DNA from: CAZJHX01 sp964545715
GTDB taxonomy: Bacteria; Myxococcota_A; UBA9042; GCA-2863065
NCBI GenBank assembly: GCA_964545715.1
Contig: CAZJHX010000059.1
Coordinates: 1 to 59,328 of the forward strand
Direction of reading: 5' to 3'
Length of the DNA stretch: 59,328 nt
The position numbers were made by a program, and so were the translations under genes. Below, piece after piece: positions 8,759 to 17,752 of this stretch. The notes under the pieces were generated by a model that did not search any database, was not told the origin of the DNA, and was given only the letters and a program-made list of their open reading frames with translations. Each line of letters opens with the position of its first letter. The first letter of the stretch is position 1.

Positions 8759-9194
8759 AGTTTTACCGGCCATCCTCCTCATCGCGCTGATGGGCGGCTG
8801 CGCCAAGAAGTCGACCGCGGGCGAGACGTGCACCAAATCCGCCGACTGTCGCGGCGATCTTCGCTGCATCGGCAGCGTCTGTACCGACGCCGACCAGAAG
8901 CGGACGAACTTCTTGCTCGCGGCGCAGCTGAAGAGCACTCGGACCCAGATCGACAACCTCACCAAGTCGGTCATGACCTACGCCGTCACGCATCGGAGAC
9001 TGCCCAAGAACCTGGGCGTGCTGGTTGAAAAGAAGTACATCCGGGTCAGCCAGCTACGGGACACCTGGCGCAATCCCTTCCACTTCAAGGCCGGCGCCAC
9101 CGGCGAGCTCGACGATTTCACCCTGTGCTCATCGGGTCCCGACGCCACGCTCGGCACCGAGGACGACATCTGCGCGCCCCGCGATACCGAGTAG
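8751..9194 (+). CDS. Lipoprotein with type II secretion GspG-like C-terminal region
   Basis: This 147-residue protein has lipobox GGC (MLRVLPAILLIALMGGC), then a small Cys cluster (CTKSADCRGDLRCIGSVC). The C-terminal half resembles the soluble domain of major pseudopilin GspG: LPKNLGVLVEKKYI, RDTWRNPFHF and SGPDATLGTEDDI. The usual N-terminal pseudopilin helix and prepilin peptidase site are replaced by a lipoprotein signal. It would therefore be membrane-tethered and not assembled into a pseudopilus, and its role is unknown. Translation is probably coupled to the DUF362 gene (8-bp overlap). Confidence 0.78.
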   Translation: MLRVLPAILLIALMGGCAKKSTAGETCTKSADCRGDLRCIGSVCTDADQKRTNFLLAAQLKSTRTQIDNLTKSVMTYAVTHRRLPKNLGVLVEKKYIRVSQLRDTWRNPFHFKAGATGELDDFTLCSSGPDATLGTEDDICAPRDTE

Positions 9195-9198
9195 CCCG

Positions 9199-10827
9199 CT
9201 ACTGGCAGGGGCGCTCGATGCGCACGTTGTCGATGTAGACGCCCTCGCCGAAGTTGTTGACCTCGTCCAGCGAGTCGAACTGAAAGCGCAGCTGGAAGGT
9301 GCCCGTGGCGTAGTCGGTGATGTCGATGTCGACCGTCTTCCAGCCGACGCCCGGCCCGTTCTCGAAGCCCTTGTCCCAGATCGACGTGGCGTTGTTGTTG
9401 ATCACGATCTCCAGCCACAGCAGGTCTTTGGATGAGATCGGCTCGGTGTCCACGTTGCGGTCAAAGTGCAGCAGCACCGGCTGTCCGGCCTCGGGCTCGA
9501 TCGGCTTGCTGATCACCGATCCGGACGTGGCGCCCACGTTGAAGTTCATGTCCGGCAGCTTGCCGTAATACAGGCTGTACGGCTTGGAGATCGCCTGTCC
9601 CTGACTGGGCTGCCAGTTGGCGCCGCTGCCGTCGTCGTCCACCTCCCAGCCCTCCAGGGTGCCGGTGTCGAACGTGGTCTCCCAGACCGTGACGTTGGCG
9701 CCGGACGGGGCCGTCGCGCACTGGAACACGCCGCAGGTCGTCTGCACGCATGGGTCCGCGTCGCCACCCTGGCTGCAATCGTCAGCCGTAATGCAGCAGC
9801 CGTCACCCTCGGGCTTGGGCGCATACGAGCACAGCCCCGCCTGCTGCTTGCACTTGACGGCCGTACACGGGTTGGGCACCGCGCAGTCGCTGTCGTTGCC
9901 GCACCCGGTCGGGCTGCCGATCACGTTTACGCACTCGTTCTTGGTGCAGCTGTCGGTCGTCTGCGCCAGGCCGTCGTCGCAGTCCAGGTCCGTCTCGCAG
10001 CAGCCCGGCGGCGTCTCAAACGTGCACTGCCCGTTCGCACAGGCGCCCTTCACACACTCCGACGGCGCTTTGCAGTCCTCTTCCAGCTCGCACGCCAGCG
10101 CCTTGTTCCAGCAGATCCCCTGCTGGCAGCTGTCAAAGGTCTCGGCGTTGCCGTCGTCACAGTCCGCGGCGGTCGCGCAGCACGTCTCACCGGCCGCGGC
10201 GGAGTACTCGCAGACGCCCGCCAGGCACTTCTCGGTCGTGCACGGGTTGGAGTCGTCGCACAGCTCATCTTTGACGCACTCGCACGCGGCGCCCGCGACC
10301 TGCGGATGCACGCAGCGGTTGGCGGCGCACACATCGTAGGTGCACTTGTCGGCGTCGTTGCAGTCCGCGACCGTCAGGCAGCAGCTGTTGTCCTCGAACG
10401 CGTGCAGGCACTTCTGCTGCGTCGAGTTGCAGCTGTCCACCGTGCAGCCGACCCCGTCATCGCAGTCCTCGTCGGTCACACAGCACTCCGCGATGGGCGG
10501 GTTCTCGCACTTCCCGTCCTCGGTGCACACGTCCTCGGTGCAGTTGTCGAAGTCCTTGCAGTCGTCGCCGGTCTCGCACTCGGGCGGCGCCACGTCCGGC
10601 ACGTCGGGCACATCGGGCACGTCCGGCACGTCGGGCGGCACGTCGGGCACCTTGGGCACATCGGGCGTCTCCACGACATCCGGGACGTCCTCGACCGCCG
10701 GCGGCACATCCGGCACCAGCGGCTCTTCTTCAGCCTTTGGACACCCCAGCAGCGCCAGGGCCAACCCGGACACGACAAGTTGGCGAAGTCGGAACGAATT
10801 TGCGGCATCGACAACGGGCAACCTCAT
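9199..10827 (-). CDS. Cys-rich lipoprotein with DVPDVP spacer and C-terminal jelly-roll domain
   Basis: This 542-residue lipoprotein (lipobox LLGC) has a low-complexity VPDVPDVPDV linker at about residues 35-80. Tandem Cys-rich modules of form C..D.DC.D...CT.D.C follow (about 85-370), then a C-terminal beta-sandwich (about 385-542) ending GVYIDNVRIERPCQ. The last region resembles MAM or carbohydrate-binding jelly-rolls. It is the third gene of a minus-strand set, 21 bp after its closest paralogue. Function is probably adhesive or structural at the cell surface; there are no catalytic residues. Confidence 0.8.
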   Translation of the reverse strand: MRLPVVDAANSFRLRQLVVSGLALALLGCPKAEEEPLVPDVPPAVEDVPDVVETPDVPKVPDVPPDVPDVPDVPDVPDVAPPECETGDDCKDFDNCTEDVCTEDGKCENPPIAECCVTDEDCDDGVGCTVDSCNSTQQKCLHAFEDNSCCLTVADCNDADKCTYDVCAANRCVHPQVAGAACECVKDELCDDSNPCTTEKCLAGVCEYSAAAGETCCATAADCDDGNAETFDSCQQGICWNKALACELEEDCKAPSECVKGACANGQCTFETPPGCCETDLDCDDGLAQTTDSCTKNECVNVIGSPTGCGNDSDCAVPNPCTAVKCKQQAGLCSYAPKPEGDGCCITADDCSQGGDADPCVQTTCGVFQCATAPSGANVTVWETTFDTGTLEGWEVDDDGSGANWQPSQGQAISKPYSLYYGKLPDMNFNVGATSGSVISKPIEPEAGQPVLLHFDRNVDTEPISSKDLLWLEIVINNNATSIWDKGFENGPGVGWKTVDIDITDYATGTFQLRFQFDSLDEVNNFGEGVYIDNVRIERPCQ

Positions 10828-10848
10828 CAGAACGTCTCCCAGGACCCC

Positions 10849-12915
10849 CTAATTACAGGGGTCGGTGATCTCGACATTGTCGATGTACACGCCCTCGGAT
10901 GGGGCGAAGAAGGCCGGCAGGCCCAGGCTCGAGAACCAGAACTCGATGCTGACGGTCTTGCCGGCGTAGGCGTTCAGGGACAGCTTGTGGTGCGTCCACT
11001 TGCTCTGGGCGCCAAGCTGCGCCTGGTTCAGGATGGACTTGCCGTCCACGCGCACCTCGAAGACGTCGCCGACAGTGGCGTCCAGTGACGGCCAGATATC
11101 CAGCTCCAGCGACACCCCGGTCTTGGGGATCTCCACGGCGGGAAGCTTCGCCGAGCCGTTGTTGATCGGGCACTCATAGTTCTTCTTGGCGGCGTCCCCG
11201 TAGTACAGCGACGCCGGCGAGCTCTTCTTCTGGCCCGTCGTCACCACGCTCCATTTGCAGGGCAGGCTGGCCTGGGCAAAGGTCCAGCCCTCCAGCGCCG
11301 CGCCGTCGAAGTTTTCGCTGAACAGCAGCGGCTCGCAGCAACCCTCGATCGGTTTCAGCTTGAACACGCAGGCGCCGGCCACGCAGGTGTCCTCCGTGCA
11401 GACGTCGTCACCGTCGTTGCACTCCGCGTCGCTGGCGCAGCAGGTGTCGATGTTGGCGCACATCTGGTCGGTGCAGACGTCCTTGGTGCAGTCGTCGTCG
11501 TCGTTGCACTCCGAGTCCTTCTGGCAGCAGCCGTCACCGGACACAAAGGTGTTCTGGCACAGGTTGGACGCACTGCACTCGTTGGTGGTGCACGGGTTCT
11601 TGTCGTCGCACTGTGCGTCCGTGTTGCAGCAGCCGGGATCGGCGACCTGGACGTTGTCGCAGGTGCTGTCGGGCAGGCAGGTGTCGATGGTGCACGCGTC
11701 GCCGTCAAAGCAGTCGGCAGCCGTCGAGCAGCAGCCCTCGTCCACCGTGTATACGCACGCCCCGTCCTCACAGGCGTCGGCCGTGCAGGAGACGCCGTCG
11801 TCACACTCTTCCACCGTGGCGCACTTCTTGGCGCCGGCGCTGGTGATCTTCACCACATCCAGCACAGCGCCCAGAGTCGCGTTGAAGGTGGCGTCCACCG
11901 ACGTAAACGTAAACGCCACCTGCACGGTCTTGCCGGCAAACGCGGAGAGATCCAGCGTGATGATCTGCCACTGCGCCAGCGCGACGTTGTCGTAATCCTT
12001 GGACCACACCGGCACAGGCTCGCCGGCCGTCAGCACGGCGACCGACAGCACGTCCCAGTCAGAGCCGTTCTCCACGTCCAGCCAGGTCGCAAAGCTCAGC
12101 CCGATCTGCTCGCCCGCCGGCAGCGGCACCTCGGGCGTGGTCGCGGATGCTGCGACCACCTTGCCCGTGTCGTAGTCATAGGGTCCCGGGGTGCCGAAGT
12201 AGAGCGCGCCCGCACCCAGGTAGGTCAGGCTGGGATCGACCGTCCACACGACGGGCGCCTCACCGTCGCCCAGGTTTGCGGCCAGGTCCTCGATGACCAG
12301 CGAGTCCGTCGTGCCGTTGTCGAAATGCGCCGCAAACAGCACCTTGGGGTTGGGGCACTCTGCGCCCTCCGGCGTGTTCACGCAGCCGATGGCCGGGTCG
12401 CAGCTGTCGGCGGTGCAGTCCACCTGGTCGTCACAAGAGGCCGGCTCCGTCGTGCACTCGTTGTCCACGCAAAATGCCTTGGTGCATGCGTCCGGCTGCT
12501 CACAGTCCGCGTGCAGCGTGCACTCCACGTCCGGGCCCGTGTCCGGTAGCGGCCCCTCATCGGGTTCTGGGCCCTCATCGGGCACCTGCCCCTCATCCGG
12601 CGGATCGCCCTCGTCGGGGACCTCGCCCTCGTCGGGGACCTCGCCCTCGTCCGGCGGATCGCCCTCGTCGGGGACCTCGCCCTCGTCCGGCGGATCGCCC
12701 TCGTCGGGGACCTCGCCTTCGTCGGGCACGTCAAGCGCCACATCCAGCGGCGTCTCAACGTCCGGCACATCTTCGACGGGTCCGGTGTCGTCAGGGATCA
12801 CGACATCCGCGAACCCGCCCGTATCTGACGTGGGATCCGCGCTGTCTTTAGAGGGCGTGTCGGTATTGGAGCAAGCCACCACCGCTGCCAAGACCATGAT
12901 TGGAAGCCGGCGCAC
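10849..12915 (-). CDS. Cys-rich lipoprotein with DEGEVP repeats and two jelly-roll domains
   Basis: This 688-residue protein has a lipoprotein signal (MRRLPIMVLAAVVAC). Next come an acidic DEGEVPDEGDPP repeat tract (about residues 60-125), a Cys module, a beta-sandwich (about 195-350), a longer Cys-rich tract (about 360-520) and a second beta-sandwich ending GVYIDNVEITDPCN. It is a paralogue of the downstream gene, which has a single terminal sandwich. The repeat tract is coding, so length may vary between strains. It lies 14 bp after the IgGFc-binding-like gene and is probably co-transcribed. Confidence 0.8.
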   Translation of the reverse strand: MRRLPIMVLAAVVACSNTDTPSKDSADPTSDTGGFADVVIPDDTGPVEDVPDVETPLDVALDVPDEGEVPDEGDPPDEGEVPDEGDPPDEGEVPDEGEVPDEGDPPDEGQVPDEGPEPDEGPLPDTGPDVECTLHADCEQPDACTKAFCVDNECTTEPASCDDQVDCTADSCDPAIGCVNTPEGAECPNPKVLFAAHFDNGTTDSLVIEDLAANLGDGEAPVVWTVDPSLTYLGAGALYFGTPGPYDYDTGKVVAASATTPEVPLPAGEQIGLSFATWLDVENGSDWDVLSVAVLTAGEPVPVWSKDYDNVALAQWQIITLDLSAFAGKTVQVAFTFTSVDATFNATLGAVLDVVKITSAGAKKCATVEECDDGVSCTADACEDGACVYTVDEGCCSTAADCFDGDACTIDTCLPDSTCDNVQVADPGCCNTDAQCDDKNPCTTNECSASNLCQNTFVSGDGCCQKDSECNDDDDCTKDVCTDQMCANIDTCCASDAECNDGDDVCTEDTCVAGACVFKLKPIEGCCEPLLFSENFDGAALEGWTFAQASLPCKWSVVTTGQKKSSPASLYYGDAAKKNYECPINNGSAKLPAVEIPKTGVSLELDIWPSLDATVGDVFEVRVDGKSILNQAQLGAQSKWTHHKLSLNAYAGKTVSIEFWFSSLGLPAFFAPSEGVYIDNVEITDPCN
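12580..12735 (-). repeat. Coding DEGEVPDEGDPP tandem repeat
   Basis: Near-identical repeats of ~36 bp built from 18-bp half units encode alternating DEGEVP and DEGDPP. The nucleotide identity between units is high, so this is a likely site of slippage and copy-number variation. It makes a flexible acidic spacer between the lipid anchor and the folded modules. Confidence 0.75.
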
Positions 12916-12929
12916 GGCCGGGATTATGC

Positions 12930-14597
12930 CTACTGAACGGGGGACTTGTCATCCGGCGGAGTCCAGGTTTTCACGTTCAGGCCCCCCGCGTAGCCGTAGC
13001 TGGCCCACTCGTCGAAGCCGTAAGCGGTCACGCCGACCGCGCTGCCGTCCGTCACGATGCGGTGCACGCCGGGGTCCACCAGCCAGCGCACCGCCGCAAA
13101 CTGTCCGGTGCCGACCGGCTCAAACGCGGTCTGAGGCAGCTCCACGCCGTCCAGCAGCACCGTCGCCCCGAGCGGTGCGGTGATGTTGAGAAAATTCAGC
13201 GCATACCCGGGCGGCGTTACAAGGCCGTAAAACTCGCGATTCTGGGAGTGAGGCACCGCGAGGATAAAGGCCGGGTCCCCCATGGCGCTGGCGCCCGCGG
13301 ACGCCAGGAACTGGCCCACCATGACCGGCTTCTTGGCGATGATCTCAAAGTCCTGGTCGGACTCGAACTCCACCCACTCGCCCCGCTGCAGTACGGGAAT
13401 TGCGGCCTGCGGTGGAAAGGTGGTCACCACGGTGTTGTCGTGGGCGGCGACGATGCGCCAGAAGTCCTTTTGAGACCCGCGCGGCTGCGAGTGTGTCGCC
13501 ACATAGTGGGTGTCCCAGATCGCCACCGGGTACAGCTGGGACTCCAGGTGGTCGGCGCAACACACCCCTTTGGGCGCGTTGGCCGCCTCGCTGCCGGCAA
13601 AAACCGCCACGCTCCTGCTGGCCAGGATCCGCGTCCCGGTCAGGTCCGCGCCCACCTTGTTGGTCTCGATGTTCAGCACGTCATATGGGCCAAGCTGTGT
13701 GACGAAGCTCTCGCCCGCCGTCATTGCCGGAATCCCGTTCCCGGCCAGCGTATCCGCGGTCACCGTCACGCTGACCGTGGTGTTGGCCCGGGTGCCGACC
13801 ACCGTGAGAAAGCCGCGCAGGATGTCGAAGCTCTGCTGGCGCGTCATCACGATGTACTCCTTGTGCAGCCCGTTGGTGGGCAGCAGCAGCGTCCCGTCAT
13901 TTGAGTAGCGCTCCTCGACGTTGGAGTACGGATTCAACTGGTACGCCACGACCGGGATGCTGGACTCGATGCGGAAGGCCAGCGGCGCCAGCACGGTGCC
14001 GTTGATATTGCGCTGGGGCGGATGAAACACACGGATGTCGTCCGGCAGGATGGGGCTCATGTCCATCGGCTGCCCCCAATAGTCGTAAGCGACCAGCCCG
14101 TCAGAGTCGGTCAGGGTCACCTCGGAGGCATACTTGTCGCTGGGGTTGTAGACGATGATGCCGATCGGCTGGTCCGCAGCGTCGTAGTAGCCGGTCGGTC
14201 CGCCCGGGACGAAGGCGTTGTCCAGGTCCGCGGCCCAGTAGTCGCAGCCCATGTACGAGAACTTCTCTTTGGCGATCTCGCATAGGCGTTTGCACGTGCC
14301 CAGCCAGCACTGCCGGCCCGTGTTTTCAGGGCTGCAGTCTTCCCCAGGCTGCCATTGGCAGTCTTCGTTGCACACCTCCAGGCGGTCGTCGTCCAGGCAC
14401 CGCTGGTCGTGCGGCGTGCAGGCGTCGGGCACCAGGCACGTGTCGGTCACGACTTCGGGCGGCTCTCGCTCAGGTGCGGGCGGCTGTGCGGCGGGCTCAG
14501 CCACCGGCGTCGGCGCAGCAGGTATCTGACCGGGCGCGGAGTCGGCTGGCGAGCACCCGATCAACGCGGTGATTACAATCGTTAACAACCCTCGCAT
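12930..14597 (-). CDS. IgGFc-binding-like lipoprotein
   Basis: This 555-residue protein has a short lipoprotein signal (MRGLLTIVITALIGC), a Pro/Ala-rich spacer, a small Cys domain (about residues 52-110) and a large beta-rich region. The last resembles the N-terminal domain of IgGFc-binding proteins (FHPPQRNINGTVLAPLAFRI, VVAYQLNPYSN, PTNGLHKEYIVM, FVTQLGPYDVLNIE, SRSVAVFAGSEAANAP). The family is widespread in large secreted proteins of Myxococcota, where immunoglobulin binding is not implied; cell-surface adhesion is a fair guess. It is the likely first gene of the three-gene lipoprotein operon, divergent from the FadL-like gene with 59 bp between starts. Confidence 0.82.
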   Translation of the reverse strand: MRGLLTIVITALIGCSPADSAPGQIPAAPTPVAEPAAQPPAPEREPPEVVTDTCLVPDACTPHDQRCLDDDRLEVCNEDCQWQPGEDCSPENTGRQCWLGTCKRLCEIAKEKFSYMGCDYWAADLDNAFVPGGPTGYYDAADQPIGIIVYNPSDKYASEVTLTDSDGLVAYDYWGQPMDMSPILPDDIRVFHPPQRNINGTVLAPLAFRIESSIPVVAYQLNPYSNVEERYSNDGTLLLPTNGLHKEYIVMTRQQSFDILRGFLTVVGTRANTTVSVTVTADTLAGNGIPAMTAGESFVTQLGPYDVLNIETNKVGADLTGTRILASRSVAVFAGSEAANAPKGVCCADHLESQLYPVAIWDTHYVATHSQPRGSQKDFWRIVAAHDNTVVTTFPPQAAIPVLQRGEWVEFESDQDFEIIAKKPVMVGQFLASAGASAMGDPAFILAVPHSQNREFYGLVTPPGYALNFLNITAPLGATVLLDGVELPQTAFEPVGTGQFAAVRWLVDPGVHRIVTDGSAVGVTAYGFDEWASYGYAGGLNVKTWTPPDDKSPVQ

Positions 14598-14656
14598 GCC
14601 CTTGACTTGGCGGCTGCCTGGCGGATCTGTCTGCCCAGGTCTGATAACGTCGGCAA

Positions 14657-16030
14657 ATGCTCCGCAAAACGATGGTCCTTTTGGCGCTCACGCTCGCGTT
14701 TGATGCAAGCGCGGGCAACACAGACTCCTACCTGCTCAGCAACTCCGCCGCGCTCACCGGCGGGGCTGTGGCGGCGACCACCCGCGACGGCGGAGCGGTC
14801 TGGTACAACCCGGCGGGACTGGGCGGCACAAAGCGCAACCTGCTGGATCTCAGCGGCAGCGCCTTTGTCCTGCGCTTTCGCGACATGCCCGGCGCGCTGC
14901 AGACCATCCTGCCAAACTCGACCCACACCCAGGACCTGAGCAGCAACGACTTCCTCTCGGTGCCCACGTCACTGGTGTTCATCCGCCACTTGAGCGACTC
15001 CGTGACCGGCGGGCTGGGGATCTACGTACCCGAGCAGGACGACTTCAAGATCGAAGAGACCCTGGCCGTGCCCAACTTCAGCCCCGACAGCGGGCGCACG
15101 GTCAACTACGAGCAGCGGATCCTCATCGAGAGCAAGATCGTCGAGACCGACATCGTCACCGCGGTGGGCTGGCAGGTGGCGCCGACCTTTCGACTCGGCT
15201 TTGGCCTCAACGTGATCTACGCGGCCGCCAACGCCTTTTCGCAGGGCCTGATCCACGTCTCGGACAGCACCGACGTCCCCGAAGGTGTGTCGCTGCAAAG
15301 CCAGGTATTGGAGGCGTCAGCGCACGCCAAGGCCCTGGGCGGCCAGGCCACGCTGGCGCTGCAGTGGGAGTTTGCGCCCACGTGGCATCTGGGCCTGATC
15401 GCGCGCTCGCCCTCGCTGCACTTCACGACCTGGGGTGAGGCCAGCGGGTTCGACATCTTTGCCGCGGTGCCGCCCGACAAGCAGGAGTCTGAGCTTGCCG
15501 CCTTCTTCAATGTGCTGGACCTCAAAGATAACGGCGTCCGCGTCGTGCGCCCGGCGCGCTTCAACCTGGCGCTGGGCAAGACCTTCGGCAAGGCCTACGT
15601 GGCCGTCGAAGGCGACATCCAGCTGGCCCTGGACGATGACGAGGACGACATCCATCGAAAGCTGACCTGGAACGTGCGCGCGGGCGGCAAGGTGCACATC
15701 AGCGACCGTCTGGTGCTGGGCGGCGGTGTCTTCACCGACAACAGCGCGGAGCACGAGCCCGAGGAGCTGTCAGACCGGCGCATCGACTACTATGGCGCCT
15801 CGTTGGGCGTAGAGCTGCGGCATCCGCACACCGTCCGGGGACGGGAAGATCAGCTGCCGCTCATCTTTGCGACCACCATCGCCGTCCGCTATGCCCTCGG
15901 CGTCGGCCAGTTCGGCGGGCTGCGCCTGAACTTGTCCGGAGAAGAGGATGAGGAGACCGGCACTAACTTCGTCAACGACGCGATCTTCCACGAGGTCGGC
16001 CTTCACATCGGCTCGGCCATCTACTTCTAG
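14657..16030 (+). CDS. FadL/OmpP1-type outer-membrane protein
   Basis: This 457-residue protein has a signal peptide ending near DASA|GNTD. The N-terminus has the FadL family hallmarks: a Ser/Asn-rich start and the AVWYNPAGLGG motif (residues ~55-65). The rest alternates amphipathic strands and the chain ends in an aromatic residue (SAIYF), as expected for BAM-dependent barrels. FadL-type barrels take up long-chain fatty acids or other hydrophobic compounds; the substrate here is unknown. The gene is monocistronic on the plus strand and followed by a 119-bp gap holding a sigma-54-like promoter for the next gene. Confidence 0.85.
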   Translation: MLRKTMVLLALTLAFDASAGNTDSYLLSNSAALTGGAVAATTRDGGAVWYNPAGLGGTKRNLLDLSGSAFVLRFRDMPGALQTILPNSTHTQDLSSNDFLSVPTSLVFIRHLSDSVTGGLGIYVPEQDDFKIEETLAVPNFSPDSGRTVNYEQRILIESKIVETDIVTAVGWQVAPTFRLGFGLNVIYAAANAFSQGLIHVSDSTDVPEGVSLQSQVLEASAHAKALGGQATLALQWEFAPTWHLGLIARSPSLHFTTWGEASGFDIFAAVPPDKQESELAAFFNVLDLKDNGVRVVRPARFNLALGKTFGKAYVAVEGDIQLALDDDEDDIHRKLTWNVRAGGKVHISDRLVLGGGVFTDNSAEHEPEELSDRRIDYYGASLGVELRHPHTVRGREDQLPLIFATTIAVRYALGVGQFGGLRLNLSGEEDEETGTNFVNDAIFHEVGLHIGSAIYF

Positions 16031-16055
16031 ACGACGTCTTTCGGACATCGCGTCT

Positions 16056-16071
16056 GTGTCCAAACTGACAC
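16056..16071. promoter_or_regulatory. Perfect inverted repeat GTGTC-N6-GACAC, possible activator site
   Basis: Five-base arms GTGTC and GACAC are separated by CAAACT, 32 bp upstream of the -24 element of the sigma-54-like promoter. The spacing and symmetry would suit an enhancer-binding protein, although these sites are usually further upstream. Confidence 0.35.
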
Positions 16072-16102
16072 GTTCTGGACGCTAAACGCGACACTGCATC
16101 TT

Positions 16103-16118
16103 TGGCACATCGGCTGCA
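16103..16118 (+). promoter_or_regulatory. Sigma-54 (-24/-12) promoter candidate
   Basis: TGGCAC ATCGG CTGCA matches the TGGCAC-N5-TTGCA consensus with one mismatch, and the invariant GG and GC are exactly 10 bp apart. It sits 31 bp upstream of the ATG at 16150, a suitable distance. Sigma-54 promoters are abundant in Myxococcota. Confidence 0.5.
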
Positions 16119-16149
16119 AATCTCTCGGGCAACACTCAGGGAGAGACCG

Positions 16150-17532
16150 ATGAAAACCGCCGCCAATCACCCGATTCGCTTTGTCGCATTAACCGCCGCC
16201 GTCACCATCGCATTGCTCATTTTGAGCGCGCGTCCCGGCTATGCCTGAGGGGGCACGAGCCTGGTCCGGTCGGACTTCAAAGTGACCTTGAAGCTGCGTG
16301 ACAACTTTGGCGCCTTCCACGCAATCGGTGGGCTGCGCGGGCCCGAGATCGAGGTCTCGCCCGACAGCTTCGGCGTTGTGCCGCACCTCAATCGAATGGG
16401 CCCCGACGGCCGCTGGCTGGCCACCTGGGACGACCTGCGCAAGACCGTGCAGCTGCGCGACACCGAGAAGGGCGCCGGCGTCGAGAGTCGGCGGATCCGC
16501 GTCACCGGGCTGCGCGGCGCTGTCACCCACATGCGGTGGCTGTCCGACCTCAGCGGCGTCGTGTTTCTCACCGACAAGAACCTGTTTGTGGCGCGCTTTG
16601 ACGTGCAGGGCACCGACGACGGCGCCTGGGCGCATCCGGTCTTCGGCAAGCGCAAGGACGGCACCCGCCCCGAGGTGTTGGACGTGCGCATGACGCCCAC
16701 CGGCTTCGTGGCGCTGACCGACGCCGGCTACGACGAGGACGCGGGTCATCAGCTGCGAGACGCCTGGTTCGTGCACGTCGCCTGGAACCGCGTCGCACCG
16801 CCGCGCCGCTTCACCCCCAAGACCGGGCGTGTTCGGGCGCTGAGCGTGCGCTCCAGTGGTCGGGTCGTGCTGGCGATGGCCGGCCTGAAGCCCAGCGAGG
16901 ACTCCGACAGCGACGTGACCGGCGCGCTGTGGACCCTGCGCCTGGACAACCACGGGCACAGCCGGGTCATCGAGCGGCGCGACTGCGAGACGGACGACTG
17001 TGACGTCACCAACTGGAGCCCCGGCACCCGCCGCCTGGTCTACACGACGGCGGACGGCGCGGTGGTCATCGTGGGCCGCGGTGACAAACAGGACGTGGTC
17101 ATCGACTTCGGCGACTTCGAGACCCCGACCCACACGCTGTGGCTGGACAAGCGCGAGCGCCGGCTGCTGCTGGCCAACCGCGAGATGGTCAGCATGTACG
17201 ACATGGCCGGCAACGAGCTGTGGTCGTGGAGCCCCAAAAACGGCGACACCATCCACTCCGCCCGCTTTGACCTGGACAACAAGACCGTGCTGGCGACCGC
17301 CGGTCGGCGGGCCCTGAGGGTCGCCGGCGGCAAGGCCAAGCTGCTGTTCAAGACGCGTATGCAAGCCAAGCCGTGGAAAGAGGGCGACGACTACCTGATG
17401 GCGTCCGAGGTGTTCGTGGACGACATCATCCCGCTGGGCAACGGCGCGCTGGCGTACGGGGTGGTCGTAGCGAAGGTGTCAGAGGTAGAGGAAGAGTACG
17501 ACGAAGAGGATTACGAGTCCGAGGACGAGTAG
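16150..17532 (+). pseudogene. Exported beta-propeller protein interrupted by TGA directly after the signal peptide
   Basis: The ATG at 16150 opens a typical signal peptide (MKTAANHPIRFV...ARPGYA). TGA follows at 16246-16248, and the same frame continues without interruption to 17532 (about 460 residues in all). The body has repeated beta-blade-like motifs (GRWLATWDD, GVVFLTDKNLFVARFD, RRLLLANREMVSMYDM), so it is probably a beta-propeller, and it ends in an acidic EEEYDEEDYESEDE tail. TGG to TGA would be one base, giving AWGGTS at the mature N-terminus. Without readthrough, only an internal GTG at 16282 could initiate, yielding a protein without export signal. Nonsense mutation, sequencing error or readthrough remain open. 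Confidence 0.6.
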
Positions 17533-17666
17533 CGCTTCAACGCCGCCGGCGTCAGTGAAAGCGTCAGAGGGATCCCACCGGGAAGCACCAGCACGGCAAA
17601 AGCCGCGGCGCCCAGCACGTACCAGGGCGGGTCCGCGCTGCGCAAATTCTGTAGAACGTCGCTCAT
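17511..17666 (-). CDS. Possible 51-residue single-span membrane protein
   Basis: ATG at 17666 opens a short frame with one hydrophobic segment (YVLGAAAFAVLVLPGGIPLTL) between a polar N-terminus (MSDVLQNLRSADPPW) and a Ser-rich end. GGTGGA lies 4 bp upstream as a weak ribosome site. It overlaps the acidic 3' end of the propeller gene by 22 bp in convergent orientation. I know no homologue; it may be a chance frame. Confidence 0.35.
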   Translation of the reverse strand: MSDVLQNLRSADPPWYVLGAAAFAVLVLPGGIPLTLSLTPAALKRYSSSDS

Positions 17667-17752
17667 GCAATCCACCATCGGCTTAAATCGGAGAAATATG
17701 AAGCCTTTGGGTGGCTCATTTTACGAAGCGATTACAATGTTTTACAAAATGC

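Noticed and set aside
6113..8974. Open frame of ~950 codons on the minus strand opposite three lipoprotein or exported genes
   Set aside because: The composition is low-complexity Leu/Gly/His/Arg typical of antisense frames, while the plus-strand genes have signals and known domains.
10560..10690. Short GC-rich tandem repeats resembling a CRISPR-like array
   Set aside because: They are coding DVPDVP repeats without spacers; no CRISPR or cas gene is present.
16189..17364. Minus-strand frame opposite the propeller gene, considered because the plus frame has a TGA
   Set aside because: No signal, domain or sensible composition; the plus strand has a clean signal peptide and blade-like repeats in one frame.
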